Origin: Pseudoxanthomonas indica
Lineage (GTDB): Bacteria; Pseudomonadota; Gammaproteobacteria; Xanthomonadales; Xanthomonadaceae
Reading direction: 5' to 3'
NCBI RefSeq assembly: GCF_900167565.1
Contig: NZ_FUZV01000001.1
Coordinates: forward strand, 2,023,001-2,087,000
DNA length: 64,000 bases
In this document: positions 8,005-17,539 of the stretch, one piece after another
How positions within the stretch are numbered: position 1 is the first letter of the stretch
Layout: the number at the start of each line of letters is the position of its first letter
The notes under the pieces: generated by a model
What the model was told of the DNA's origin: nothing
What the model saw: only the letters and a program-made list of their open reading frames with translations
Databases searched by the model: none
Position numbers and translations under genes: made by a program

Positions 8005-10113
8005 ATGATCATGCGTGCGCTGTGGGTCATCGTCCTGGTCTGTGCCATGCCGGTCATGGCGCAGGAATCGCGCGACACGCTGGATGCGCGCATTGCCGCG
8101 CTGCGTCAGCAGCAAGCGGCGCCCGGTGATGCGTCGGCCGACGCCAAGCTGCTGGCATTGATGCAACGCCAGCTGCTCACTTCGCTGGAGCGCCGGCGGG
8201 ATCTGGAGCAATCGCGCGCCGATGCGGCGCGGGTGCTGGCTGCGCCGTTGCCTGCATCGGCCCCGCTGGGCGGCTTGCTGGAGCGCGACGACCTGCGCCG
8301 GCAGGTGCAGGAACAGCAGGCGACCGCGCAGGGCGACAGCCAGCGGCTGGAACTGCTGAAGGACGAACGCGACAGCGCGGCGTTGCGCCTGGCCAATCGG
8401 GTGGCCGCCTGGCGCAGCCTGGCCGATGCCGGTGATACGCCCCCGATCAAGCGCGAACTGGCGCACCTGGACATGCAGTTGTCCGAATCGGTGGTGGCGG
8501 AAATCGATCTGCTGGCCGGTGTGCTGGCGCTGCAACGCGATGAGGCAAAGCGCCAGCGCAGCGAGCTGAGCCGACGTCTGTCGTTGGTCGCGGCGGGAGC
8601 GTCCCTGGTCCCCACGGCCCGCGACGAAGCCGAGCTTTCCCGGCGCCTGCAGGATCGCCAGCACGCGCTGCAGTTGCGACTGGAGCAGGCGATGGCCGAG
8701 CGCGAACGCGCGCGCGCGGCCTGGCAAGCCGCCAGCCGATCCGGCACCGCCGGCACCAAAGTGCCGGCCGAGCGCCTGGTCAATGCCGACATGGAGCTGG
8801 ACCTGACCCGCGAAGCACAGACCAATCTCTCCATCGAGCAGGCGGCCTGGCAACTGGCGCTGCGCCTGCATCGCGATGCCGATGCGTCGGCCTTGATCGA
8901 AGCGCGCGAACAGGGACCGCGCCTGCAGCAGCGGCTGCAACGGCGTCGCGACTTCCTGACGGTGACGGCCAGCCAGTTGATGGATCGCATGGGTGCGCTC
9001 GACACCCTGCATTCCGCGGTGTCCGATTCGGAGCGTGTCGAGCAGGCGGCGTTGCGCGCGGTGCTGGATCTGCGCCTGCGGCGCCTGCAGCTGGCCGTGC
9101 GCGATGCGCGCCAGACCGAAAGCCTGCTGGAACGCCTGCGCGAGGATTTCGAGGAACGCCTGGGCAGGGCCGGCTGGCGCGAACAACTGGCCTTGCGCAC
9201 CGCCGCCTTCGGCGCATGGCTGGAAAAGCTCTGGGATTTCGAGTTGTTTGCGGTCAACCAGTCGGTCGACGTGGATGGCCGCAAGACCACCGTCGCCCGC
9301 GGCGTCACGGTCGGCAAACTGGTCAAGGCCCCGCTGCTGCTGGTGCTGGGCCTGTTGCTGAGCTTCCGCCTGACCGCGTGGGCCGAGCGTCGCGCGCGCC
9401 GGCGCGGTGTGGATGAAGCGCGCGCACGTCTGGTGCGGCGCTGGACCCTGGGTGTGCTGGTATGCGCATGGACGCTGGCCAGCCTGGCCCTGGCCGGCAT
9501 TCCACTCGCCGCCTTCGCCTTTGCCGGTGGTGCGATTGCGATCGGCGTGGGCTTTGGCACGCAGAATCTGTTCAAGAACCTGATCAGCGGCATCCTGGTC
9601 TTGATCGAGCGCCCGTTCCGGCTCGGCGATGTGATCGAAGTGGGTGCGTTGCGCGGCACCGTCATCGATATCGACCTGCGTACCTCGGTGGTGCGCGACG
9701 GCGACGGCGCCGAGATCCTGATCCCCAACTCCATCCTGGTCGAACAGAGCGTGCGCAACCTGACCTTCCGTTCCCGCAGCGTGCGCCAGACCATGACGAT
9801 CCTGGTCGACCCGCGCAGCGAGCCGCGCGAGGTCATGGACACGCTGCGCGAAGTCATGCAGCGCCACGGGCAACTGCTCGAAGCGCCGACGCCGGTGGTG
9901 CAACTCGTCGCCACCAGCGGCGATGCGCTCACCTTTGTCATGCGTTACTGGCTGGAGATCGAGACCGGCGTGGACCAGCAGCGCATCGCCAGCGACCTGC
10001 GCCTGATGGTGTTGAGTGCGTTTGCCGAGGCCGGCATACGCCAGGCAAGCACCCTGGACCCGACCTCGTCGCGGGGCCACACGAGCGCCAGCGCCGGCAG
10101 CGAACCCGGCTGA
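8005..10113 (+). CDS. Large MscS-family mechanosensitive channel
   Basis: 702 residues. A signal peptide (MIMRALWVIVLVCAMPVMAQ) precedes about 400 residues of charged coiled-coil-like periplasmic domain. Several membrane segments follow, and then the MscS core: the pore helix region AFAFAGGAIAIGVGFGTQN, NLISGILVLIERPFRLGD, and the beta domain with IPNSILVEQSVRN. The length matches the MscK/YbiO-like class with an N-terminal extension rather than the ~290-residue MscS. Expected role is release of solutes on hypo-osmotic shock. AGGGAGG 7 bp before the ATG supports the start. It converges with the sulfatase operon, 31 bp away. Confidence 0.9.
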   Translation: MIMRALWVIVLVCAMPVMAQESRDTLDARIAALRQQQAAPGDASADAKLLALMQRQLLTSLERRRDLEQSRADAARVLAAPLPASAPLGGLLERDDLRRQVQEQQATAQGDSQRLELLKDERDSAALRLANRVAAWRSLADAGDTPPIKRELAHLDMQLSESVVAEIDLLAGVLALQRDEAKRQRSELSRRLSLVAAGASLVPTARDEAELSRRLQDRQHALQLRLEQAMAERERARAAWQAASRSGTAGTKVPAERLVNADMELDLTREAQTNLSIEQAAWQLALRLHRDADASALIEAREQGPRLQQRLQRRRDFLTVTASQLMDRMGALDTLHSAVSDSERVEQAALRAVLDLRLRRLQLAVRDARQTESLLERLREDFEERLGRAGWREQLALRTAAFGAWLEKLWDFELFAVNQSVDVDGRKTTVARGVTVGKLVKAPLLLVLGLLLSFRLTAWAERRARRRGVDEARARLVRRWTLGVLVCAWTLASLALAGIPLAAFAFAGGAIAIGVGFGTQNLFKNLISGILVLIERPFRLGDVIEVGALRGTVIDIDLRTSVVRDGDGAEILIPNSILVEQSVRNLTFRSRSVRQTMTILVDPRSEPREVMDTLREVMQRHGQLLEAPTPVVQLVATSGDALTFVMRYWLEIETGVDQQRIASDLRLMVLSAFAEAGIRQASTLDPTSSRGHTSASAGSEPG

Positions 10114-10144
10114 CGGGCGCCGTGCCGGCCCGCGCCCATCGAGT

Positions 10145-12523
10145 TCATTGCCGCGCCATCGCCAGCCGCAACCGGTCCTCTGGCTTGATCAGGTGATCAT
10201 GGTTGTCCTCGCCGACATCCAGCTGCACCCAGTCAATCGTGCCGGTGAAACTGTTGCCGGAGTTGCCGTACTCCGGTGACGCCGGCGAGCCGGTATCGCC
10301 GCCGACATCGCAGGCTTCGTCCGCGGAATAGCCCATCGGCTGGGTCTTCTCCACCCGGCCCTTGCCGATGGCTTTGCCGTCGCAGTACAGCGACACGTCA
10401 CCGCCCTTGGCCAGGCCACCGCCGTCGTACTTGAACTCCATGCGCAGCTGATGCGCGCCACTGGGCAGCTTGTCGTCCGAACTGATGATGTAGTGCTCGA
10501 TGCCGAAGAAGCAGTAGCAGTACTTCAGCTTGCCGTCCTTGCAGTAGAAGGTCCAGCCACCGTACTCGCCGCCCTGCGTGATCAGCACGCCTTCGGCGCC
10601 CTTGTCGGGAATCTGCACCTGCGCCGTCACCGTATGCGAGGTGTTCTTGACGTTGAGCACGCAGGCCTCGCTGACCCGCATGCCCTGGAACAGCAACTGG
10701 CTCTTGCCCACGATCAGCTGCGGCCTCCCGGCAATATCCGGATTGACCCGTTCAAAGCCGCGGTCATCCAGCGGCACCACGTTGTATTTGGTCGCCTCGA
10801 TCAGCCACAGCCGCTGCAGGTAGGCTAACTGCTTGGGATCCTTGGCGGCGATGTCGTTGGACTGGGTCCAGTCATCGGGCGAATAGAGTTCCCAGACATC
10901 CTCATCGAACGGCGGCGGTACGTCGGCCTTCCACGGCGTGCGATGTCGCGTGCACGCGGTCCAGCCTTTCAGGTACAGGCCGCGATTACCCATCATCTCG
11001 AAGTACTGCACCACATGGTTTTCTTCGGCCTTGGCATCGCTGAAGGTCGGCAACATGGTCACGCCTTCCAGCGGCGCCTGGGCGATGCTGTTGACGATGG
11101 TCGGCTCGGGCAGGTCGCAGATTTCCAGGACGGTCTTGGCCACGTCGATCACGTGATGGAACTGGTGGCGCAGCTCGCCCTTGGCCTGGATGCCGTTGGG
11201 CCAGTGCACGATCAGCCCATTACGGGTGCCGCCCCAGTGCGAGGCAATCTGCTTGGTCCACTGATACGGCGTGCACAGTGCATGTGCCCAGCCCACGGCG
11301 TAATGGTTGTAGGCCTTGGGCGTGCCGAAATCGTCGACGCGGCTGCGCAGGAACTCCACCGTTTCGATATCGGGCATGCCGTTGAGCGTGGGCAGCTCAT
11401 TGAAGCAGCCATTGATGGTGCCTTCGGCGGAGGCGCCGTTGTCCCCGATGATCAGATAGATCAGGGTGTCGTCCATGAGCTCCAGATCGCGCACCGCATC
11501 CAGCACGCGACCAATCTCATGATCGGTCTGCTCCATGAAGCCGGCATACACCTCCATCTGCCGCGTCAGCACCGGCTGCAGCTGCGGATCCATGTCGTCC
11601 CAGGCCGGGATTTCCGCATGCCGTTCGGTCAGCGTGGCATCGGCGGGGATCACGCCGAGCTTCTTCTGTCGCGCAAAGGTCTCCTCGCGCAGCTTGTCCC
11701 AGCCGGCGTCGAACTTGCCTTTGTACTTGTCCGACCATTCCCTTGGCACGTGATGCGGCGCGTGGGTGGCGCCCGGCGCGTAATAGACGAAGAACGGCTT
11801 GTCCGGCATCAACGCCTTCTGCTGGCGAATCCAGGTGATCGCGCGGTTGGCCAGATCATTGTTGAGCGTATAGCCCTCTTCCGGCGTCTTGTCCGGTTCG
11901 ATCGCCTTGGTGCCTTCATACAGGCCCGGGTAGTACTGGTTGGCCTCGCCGCCGACAAAGCCGTAGAAGTGCTCGAAGCCCGAGCCGGTTGGCCATTGGT
12001 TGAACGGCCCGACCGGGGTGACTTCCCACAGCGCCACCTCATGGCATTTGCCGAACTGTGCGGTGGAGAAGCCGTTGAGCTTCAGGATCTCCGCCAGCGG
12101 CGCCTTGTTCTTTGGCCGCACGCCGCTGTTGCCCGGCGCCGAGGTGCCCATCTCGGTGATCGCGCCCATGCCCACGGAGTGATGGTTGCGTCCGGTCAAC
12201 AACGCCTGTCGCGTCGGCGAGCACAAGGCGGTGGTGTGGAAGCGCGTGTACTTGAGCCCACCGGCGGCCAGCTTCTCGAAATTGGGCGTGTGGCAGGGGC
12301 CACCGAATGCCGACGACGAGCCAAAGCCTGCGTCATCCACCAGGATCACCAGCACGTTGGGCGCCTTGCTCGGAGGCCTCAATGCCTTGATCGGCGGATA
12401 GGCGGTGTTGGGATCCTTGGCGTCGTAGGTGGTCAGCCCGACAAAGGCGCGATCCGGAATGGGCAGGATGGAGCGGCCGAGGGTGTCGAACTCCGAGGGT
12501 GCGGCGGCGGTCTTGTTGCTCAT
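10145..12523 (-). CDS. Arylsulfatase, second gene of a sulfatase pair
   Basis: 792-residue type I sulfatase hydrolysing sulfate esters. The CSPTR signature (Cys101) is the site converted to formylglycine. Metal ligands include the Asp pair in ILVDDAGFG (63-64) and the DNGAS segment further on, and TGRNHH follows the nucleophile. There is no signal peptide, as in cytoplasmic Pseudomonas AtsA-type enzymes. The last ~200 residues form a beta-rich, LamG-like region (GGEYGGWTFYCKDGKLKYCY, LRMEFKYDGGGLAKGGDVSL). Its start overlaps the stop of the paralogous upstream sulfatase by 4 bp (ATGA). No formylglycine-generating enzyme is encoded in this window, so maturation must depend on a gene elsewhere. 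Confidence 0.92.
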   Translation of the reverse strand: MSNKTAAAPSEFDTLGRSILPIPDRAFVGLTTYDAKDPNTAYPPIKALRPPSKAPNVLVILVDDAGFGSSSAFGGPCHTPNFEKLAAGGLKYTRFHTTALCSPTRQALLTGRNHHSVGMGAITEMGTSAPGNSGVRPKNKAPLAEILKLNGFSTAQFGKCHEVALWEVTPVGPFNQWPTGSGFEHFYGFVGGEANQYYPGLYEGTKAIEPDKTPEEGYTLNNDLANRAITWIRQQKALMPDKPFFVYYAPGATHAPHHVPREWSDKYKGKFDAGWDKLREETFARQKKLGVIPADATLTERHAEIPAWDDMDPQLQPVLTRQMEVYAGFMEQTDHEIGRVLDAVRDLELMDDTLIYLIIGDNGASAEGTINGCFNELPTLNGMPDIETVEFLRSRVDDFGTPKAYNHYAVGWAHALCTPYQWTKQIASHWGGTRNGLIVHWPNGIQAKGELRHQFHHVIDVAKTVLEICDLPEPTIVNSIAQAPLEGVTMLPTFSDAKAEENHVVQYFEMMGNRGLYLKGWTACTRHRTPWKADVPPPFDEDVWELYSPDDWTQSNDIAAKDPKQLAYLQRLWLIEATKYNVVPLDDRGFERVNPDIAGRPQLIVGKSQLLFQGMRVSEACVLNVKNTSHTVTAQVQIPDKGAEGVLITQGGEYGGWTFYCKDGKLKYCYCFFGIEHYIISSDDKLPSGAHQLRMEFKYDGGGLAKGGDVSLYCDGKAIGKGRVEKTQPMGYSADEACDVGGDTGSPASPEYGNSGNSFTGTIDWVQLDVGEDNHDHLIKPEDRLRLAMARQ

Positions 12524-14844
12524 GTCGTGGCTTCCTTCTTGGCTTCCGGATGGATTTCCACCGTCACCTGATCAATCTTGCCGGTGAACTTGAACGGCAT
12601 CTGGTACGTCCAGTCCACCGCCGAGCCGTTGTCCATGCCCACGTCCAGGCCTTCGCCGATCGAGAACTGGATGGGCACCGTGCGCTCCAGCCGCCCCTGT
12701 GCGGACTGCTTTCCGTTGACGCTCAGCGTGATCGTGCCGCCCTTGCCCATGCCGCCGCCGTCGTACTTGAACGCAGCCACGATGGTGGCCTTGCCGGCGG
12801 GCAGGGCGGCATCCGCCGCGAAGGTGGGCCGCTCCACGCCGAGGAAGTTGTACACAAAGGTGGGCTTGCCATCGCGCAGGTACAGGCCGTAGCCGCCTTC
12901 GGATCCGCCTTGGGTGATGATCATTCCCTGCGCCTTGTCGGGGACGTCCACCTCGGCGGTGATCGTCCAGGACTTGTTGAGCATCGGCAGGCAGGCGGCA
13001 TCCACCAGCCCGACCATGCCTTCGTAGTAGGTGGCCGAGGTGCGCTTGCCGACCAGACTGGGCCGGCCCATCGCCTCGGCATTCATACGGATGGTGCCGC
13101 GCCAGTCCAGCGGCAACACGCTGTACTTGGACGCTTCCACCCACCACAGATCCTGCAACTCGCGCAGTTTGTCCGGGTACTTCGCCGCCAGATCGTTGGC
13201 TTGCGAGAAGTCCTCGTCCAGTTTGTAGAGTTCCCAGATCTGCTTGTCGGGATTCCAGTCTTCAGGGCGCGTGGCTTGCCAAGGCGCGAACGAAGGCGCC
13301 GACGCCATCCAGCCGTCGTGGTACAGGCCGCGATTGCAGGCCAGTTCGAAGTACTGGGTGCGCCGTTTGCTTGCGGCCTTACCATCAGTAAACGTGAAGG
13401 CGAAGCTGATGCCTTCGATGTCCTTCTGCGGAATGCCGTTGAGCTGGCGCGGCGCGGTAATGCCGCAGACTTCGTACAGCGTCGGCACGATGTCGATGGT
13501 GTGCAGGAACTGCTGGCGCAGGCCGCCCTTGTCGGTGATGCCTTTGGGCCAACTGATGATCATCGGATTGCGGGTGCCGCCGAAATGGCTGGCGACCTGC
13601 TTGGTCCACTGGAAGGGCGTGTTCATCGCATGCGCCCAGGACGACGGGAAGTGGTTGAAGTGCTTGGGGCCGCCGAGTTCGTCGATGGCTTTCAGGTTGT
13701 CCTGCCACTTCTCGACGAAGCCGTTGAAGAACAGGTTCTCGTTGAGCGAGCCTTCCAGGCCGCCTTCGGCGCTGGAGCCGTTGTCGCCGGCGATGTAGAT
13801 GATGATCGTGTTGTCGGCGTCGGGCAGCGCCTTGACCGCGTCGATGACCCGGCCCATCGCCGCATCCACCTGCGCACCGTAGCCGGCAAAGACTTCCATC
13901 ATCCGCGCGTACAAGCGCTTCTGATCGTCGTTCAATCCGTCCCAGGCCGGCAGACCGGCCGAGCGCACGGTCAGCTGCGTGTCCTTGGGCACCACGCCCA
14001 GCTTCTTCTGCCGTTCCAGGGTCTGTTCGCGGTACGCGTCCCAGCCCATGTCGAACTGCCCCTTGAACTTGTCGATCCATTCTTTCGGCGCCTGGTGCGG
14101 CGCGTGCGTGGCGCCGGGCGCGACATACAGGAAGTACGGCTTGTCCGGCGCGATGCTCTTGACCTTGCGCACCCAGTTGATTGCCTTGTCGGCCAGATCT
14201 TCAGTCAGGTGGTACTCCGGGTCGGTCGGCGCCGGCACCAAGTCGCGGTTTTCGAACAGCAGCGGGTTCCAGTGGTTCATGTCGCCGGCATTGAAGCCGT
14301 AGAAATAGTCGAAGCCCAGCCCGTTGGCCCAGCGATCAAAGGGTCCGGCCGCGCTGGTTTCCCAGGTGGGCGTGTTGTGGTTCTTTCCGATCCACGCCGT
14401 GGCGTAGCCGTTCTGTCGCAACACCTCGCCGACCGTGCCGCAGTTTCGCGGCAGCACGCAGCAGTAACCGTCGAAGCCGGTGGCGCATTCGGTGATCCCG
14501 GCAAACGAAGCCGAATGATGGTTGCGGCCGGTGATCAGCGCCGCGCGGGTCGGGCTGCACAGCGCGGTGGTATGAAAGTAGTTGTAGCGCAGGCCTTCAG
14601 CGGCCAAGCGATCCATGGTGGGCGAGCTGACGCCGCCACCAAAGGTGCTGAACTGGCCGAAGCCGACATCGTCCAGCAGAATCAGCACGATGTTGGGTGC
14701 GCCGGGCGGCGGCTGCACGGGTTGCGGGAACTGCGCCGGATCCGAATCAAGATAGGTGCGGCCGGTTTCACCGGTGAAGTGGAAGTCGGGCCGCGGCAGG
14801 ATGTCGGGCGTTCCGGTGGGGGAAGTGTCTTTCTTGCTGGCCAT
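12520..14844 (-). CDS. Arylsulfatase, first gene of a sulfatase pair
   Basis: 774-residue type I sulfatase with nucleophile Cys96 in CSPTR, the ILLDDVGFG metal motif (Asp58-59), TGRNHHS after the nucleophile, and IAGDNGSSAEGG for the metal site in the middle of the chain. No signal peptide is visible. Like its downstream neighbour it ends in a beta-rich region (GGSEGGYGLYLRDGKPTFVY, VAAFKYDGGGMGKGGTITL), so the two are paralogues with the same architecture. AAGG lies 8 bp before the ATG. Differences around the nucleophile (ITECATGFDGYCCVLPRN here versus ITEMGTSAPGNSGVRPKN in the paralogue) suggest different substrates. Confidence 0.92.
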   Translation of the reverse strand: MASKKDTSPTGTPDILPRPDFHFTGETGRTYLDSDPAQFPQPVQPPPGAPNIVLILLDDVGFGQFSTFGGGVSSPTMDRLAAEGLRYNYFHTTALCSPTRAALITGRNHHSASFAGITECATGFDGYCCVLPRNCGTVGEVLRQNGYATAWIGKNHNTPTWETSAAGPFDRWANGLGFDYFYGFNAGDMNHWNPLLFENRDLVPAPTDPEYHLTEDLADKAINWVRKVKSIAPDKPYFLYVAPGATHAPHQAPKEWIDKFKGQFDMGWDAYREQTLERQKKLGVVPKDTQLTVRSAGLPAWDGLNDDQKRLYARMMEVFAGYGAQVDAAMGRVIDAVKALPDADNTIIIYIAGDNGSSAEGGLEGSLNENLFFNGFVEKWQDNLKAIDELGGPKHFNHFPSSWAHAMNTPFQWTKQVASHFGGTRNPMIISWPKGITDKGGLRQQFLHTIDIVPTLYEVCGITAPRQLNGIPQKDIEGISFAFTFTDGKAASKRRTQYFELACNRGLYHDGWMASAPSFAPWQATRPEDWNPDKQIWELYKLDEDFSQANDLAAKYPDKLRELQDLWWVEASKYSVLPLDWRGTIRMNAEAMGRPSLVGKRTSATYYEGMVGLVDAACLPMLNKSWTITAEVDVPDKAQGMIITQGGSEGGYGLYLRDGKPTFVYNFLGVERPTFAADAALPAGKATIVAAFKYDGGGMGKGGTITLSVNGKQSAQGRLERTVPIQFSIGEGLDVGMDNGSAVDWTYQMPFKFTGKIDQVTVEIHPEAKKEATT

Positions 14845-14995
14845 CGTCGGCGCCTTCTGCGTCAGTGCGCGCCGCGGGGGCGGCGCGAACGCAGAACGTA
14901 GGCGCGCAGGGCATGGGCCAGCCAGCGTAAAACCACCCAGCCGGCGCTGGGTATTTCTACTGAGCCACGAAACTGACTAGCGAGGCGCCCGCGAA

Positions 14996-15874
14996 CTAGC
15001 CGACCGCAGCACGCTTGGTCGCAGGCAGCGCCTCGCGGATGGCAGCGTTGTATGGATTGGCCAGAACCGCAAATCCCGCCTCGGTCGGATGGATCTCGTC
15101 ATACCAAAAGCTCTCTTCCTGTGCCTCCGGCACCCGGTTGAAGTCGACGAAGGAAAACAGCGGACGGAACTTTTTGGCCGTTGGTGCCAGCACGCGATCC
15201 CGGAAGCCATCGGTCAGCAATGAATGGGCGAAGGTCCGCGCTTCCGCCGGAGAGGCGAGCACGCGCTGCATCGTCGGCCACAACCACGGGCCGACATTGC
15301 CGATCAAGGGCGCGGCCAGGCCCAGATTCTTGATGTCGGTCTTGCCCCGCTCGCCGATGCGCTGGATCGGCGCATAACCATGGCCCACCACCTTGAAGTT
15401 GCCGCCGACGGCGCTGAGCTCGGTCATCGCAGTGAAATAAATCTCGCGCAAGCGTTCAAAGGTGCCCAGATTTACCACGTGTTCAAACGCTTCCTGCGGC
15501 GACATGCGCTGACTCTTGCGGAACATCTTTTCCAAGCGTGCATCCAGGAAGTCGTTGCCGCCGATGCTCAGGCAGACCAGATCGAACTCGCGCGACAGGA
15601 AGCGCTCGGCATAGTCGCGGCACTCGGCCTCGGTGATCATTTTGGCTGCGGTCCTACCGGGTCCGCCCAGGCGCAGCGAGATGCCGTCGATGCGGCTGAA
15701 GCTGTGCCAGTAGAGGTTCTTGTAGAGCGGCGTGCTGAACCACGAGTCGCCCCAGTAGGCGATGGCCGGCCGCCTGGCCAATACCTCACGCCACACCTTG
15801 CGCTTGCGGCTGGACGGCGTGCCGGTGGCTTCCTTGACCGCTTCCCAGCTCGAATAGATCCGTTGCAGTTGCAT
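14996..15874 (-). CDS. SGNH/GDSL-family hydrolase-like protein
   Basis: 292 residues. The SGNH blocks are visible: GDSWF with Ser44, a glycine-rich LGGPGR segment, GGNDFLD with Asn107, and near the C terminus the Asp-x-x-His motif DEIHPTEAG. The protein should be an esterase or lipase of the SGNH hydrolase superfamily; substrate unknown. No clear signal peptide, so it is probably cytoplasmic. GGAGGAT 6 bp before the ATG supports the start. It lies 151 bp downstream of the sulfatase pair's promoter region on the same strand and probably has its own promoter. Confidence 0.82.
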   Translation of the reverse strand: MQLQRIYSSWEAVKEATGTPSSRKRKVWREVLARRPAIAYWGDSWFSTPLYKNLYWHSFSRIDGISLRLGGPGRTAAKMITEAECRDYAERFLSREFDLVCLSIGGNDFLDARLEKMFRKSQRMSPQEAFEHVVNLGTFERLREIYFTAMTELSAVGGNFKVVGHGYAPIQRIGERGKTDIKNLGLAAPLIGNVGPWLWPTMQRVLASPAEARTFAHSLLTDGFRDRVLAPTAKKFRPLFSFVDFNRVPEAQEESFWYDEIHPTEAGFAVLANPYNAAIREALPATKRAAVG

Positions 15875-15965
15875 GGGCCATCCTCCGTTCGGGTGTACCT
15901 ACAACGGTGATCGCGGTGCGGGAGCGGCCAGGGATCATGGGCTCATGCTACGCGCGAGAAACGGC

Positions 15966-16000
15966 AAAACAGGGGTCAGAGACTACTCCGACCCCTGTTT
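15966..16000 (-). terminator. Factor-independent terminator after the secreted hydrolase gene
   Basis: Perfect 11-bp arms AAACAGGGGTC (15967-15977) and GACCCCTGTTT (15990-16000). Including a G-U pair the stem extends to about 15 bp with a 4-nt loop. Read on the minus strand it ends in TTTT 16 bases past the gene's stop codon. The CAGGGGTCAGAG core resembles repeats scattered in related genomes (recollection, not tested here). Confidence 0.7.
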
Positions 16001-16015
16001 CGGATGGTTGACGGC

Positions 16016-16960
16016 TTACTCGCGCAGGAACGCCAGCAGATCCTGGTTCACCCGATCCTTGTGCGTATCGGTCAATCCATGCGGCGCGCCCGGATAGACC
16101 AGCAACTTGGCGCCTGTGATCAACGCGGCCGAGGCCTTGCCGGAGATGTCGATCGGCACCACCTGGTCGTCGCTGCCGTGGATCACCAGGGTCGGGATGT
16201 CGAACTTCTTCAGGTCGCCGCGGAAGTCGGTGGCCGAGAACGCCGCGATTGAGTCGTAGGTGTTCTTGTGACCGCCCTGCATGCCCTGCGCCCACCAGCT
16301 GTCGATCAGCGCTTGCGAGGGCTTGGCGCCGGGACGGTTGTAGCCGTAGAAGATGGTCGACGGGATGTCGCGATACAGCTGCGAGCGATTGGCCAGCTGG
16401 CCGGCGCGGATGCCGTCGAACACTTCAATCGGCAGGCCGTTGGGATTGTCGGCGGTCTTGAGCATCAGCGGCGGCACGGCGCTGATCAACACGGCCTTCT
16501 TGACCCGGGTGGTGCCATGGCGGCCGATGTAGCGCGCCACCTCACCGCCGCCGGTGGAGAAGCCGACCAGGGTGACGTCTTTCAGATCCAGGGTGTTGAT
16601 CACCGTGGCCAAGTCATCGGCGTAGTGATCCATGTCGTTGCCATCCCAAGGCTGGCTGGAGCGGCCATGGCCACGGCGATCGTGCGCGATTACCCGATAG
16701 CCCTGCGAGGCCAGGAAGATCATCTGCGATTCCCAGCTGTCCGAGGACAGCGGCCAGCCGTGGCTGAAGGTGACGACCGGACCGTTCTTCGGGCCCCAAT
16801 CCTTGTAGTACAGCTGCACGCCGTCGGCAGTGGTGATGTACGAGGCGGTGCGTTCAACGGCGACCGGCTCGGGTACCGAGCTGGGTACGTTGCCGGCAAA
16901 GGCGGCCTGGGTGGCGACGGCCAGCAGGCTGGCGGCGATAGCGCGGGTGATCAGGTTCAT
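16016..16960 (-). CDS. Secreted alpha/beta hydrolase, non-heme chloroperoxidase-like
   Basis: 314 residues with a Sec signal peptide ending near AFA-GNV (about 22). The alpha/beta-hydrolase triad is visible: nucleophile Ser135 in GFSTGGGE, Asp in HGSDDQVVP, and His in [21 protein letters not shown] supplies the oxyanion segment. The sequence resembles arylesterases of the so-called cofactor-free chloroperoxidase group, but with an export signal added, so a periplasmic esterase or perhydrolase is the best guess. AGGAA 8 bp before the ATG supports the start. ohr lies immediately upstream on the same strand (31 bp), suggesting shared transcription and a role in peroxide or ester metabolism. Confidence 0.85.
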   Translation of the reverse strand: MNLITRAIAASLLAVATQAAFAGNVPSSVPEPVAVERTASYITTADGVQLYYKDWGPKNGPVVTFSHGWPLSSDSWESQMIFLASQGYRVIAHDRRGHGRSSQPWDGNDMDHYADDLATVINTLDLKDVTLVGFSTGGGEVARYIGRHGTTRVKKAVLISAVPPLMLKTADNPNGLPIEVFDGIRAGQLANRSQLYRDIPSTIFYGYNRPGAKPSQALIDSWWAQGMQGGHKNTYDSIAAFSATDFRGDLKKFDIPTLVIHGSDDQVVPIDISGKASAALITGAKLLVYPGAPHGLTDTHKDRVNQDLLAFLRE

Positions 16961-16991
16961 GGCGAAGGTTCCTGTGGGGTGGCCAGGGGGC

Positions 16992-17420
16992 TTATTCGGC
17001 GATGACCAGCGACACGTCGATGTTGCCGCGCGTGGCGTTGGAGTAAGGGCAGACGATATGGGCGGCGTCGACCAGCGCTTGCAGCTGCGTGCGGTCCACG
17101 CCCGGCGCGCTGATGGTCAGTTCGGCCTGGATGCCGAAGCCGGTGGGAATCTGGCCGATGCCGACTTTGCCGGTGACCGTCGTCTCGGCGGGCAGGGCGA
17201 CCTTCTGCTTGCCTGCGACAAACTTCAGCGCGCCGAGGAAGCAGGCCGAGTAGCCGGCCGCGAACAGTTGCTCGGGGTTGGTGCCGTCGCCGCCGGCTCC
17301 GCCCAGCTCGCGCGGGGTGGACAGCTTGACGGCCAGCACGCCGTCGGACGAAGTGGCTTGGCCTTCACGGCCGCCGGTGGCGGTGGCAGTGGCGGTGTAG
17401 AGGACTTTCTCGATGGACAT
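16992..17420 (-). CDS. ohr: Organic hydroperoxide resistance protein, Ohr
   Basis: 142-residue OsmC/Ohr-family thiol peroxidase that reduces organic hydroperoxides. The two reactive cysteines are Cys60 (GYSACF) and Cys124 ([11 protein letters not shown]), with the conserved Arg (TPRELGG) and Glu (NPEQLF) needed for peroxide activation. AAGGAA 7 bp before the ATG supports the start. It is first in an operon with the secreted hydrolase and divergent from an AraC-family regulator. The usual MarR-type OhrR is not adjacent, so control may pass through the AraC protein or a distant OhrR. Confidence 0.93.
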   Translation of the reverse strand: MSIEKVLYTATATATGGREGQATSSDGVLAVKLSTPRELGGAGGDGTNPEQLFAAGYSACFLGALKFVAGKQKVALPAETTVTGKVGIGQIPTGFGIQAELTISAPGVDRTQLQALVDAAHIVCPYSNATRGNIDVSLVIAE

Positions 17421-17539
17421 GGCGGGTTCCTTTCTGGGAGGGCGGGGCGGCGGGGTGCCGTCCGGTGAGGTGTACTTTGCGCGCCCAACCCGTACGCAAG
17501 ATGATGTAGAGTCCAGAAAACTTGATTTGGAGTACGAAG

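Noticed and set aside
7882..10080. 732-codon minus-strand frame opposite the MscS gene
   Set aside because: Shadow frame; the plus-strand MscS core motifs and ribosome site are decisive.
12499..14901. 800-codon open frame on the plus strand opposite the sulfatase
   Set aside because: It is exactly antisense to a sulfatase with a verified active site; the product is low-complexity His/Gly/Arg/Val-rich with no family, a usual by-product of high-GC codon use.
17477..17499. TTGCG-N13-CGCAA between ohr and the AraC gene as an operator
   Set aside because: Five-base arms with a long spacer in high-GC DNA are expected by chance; not strong enough to list.
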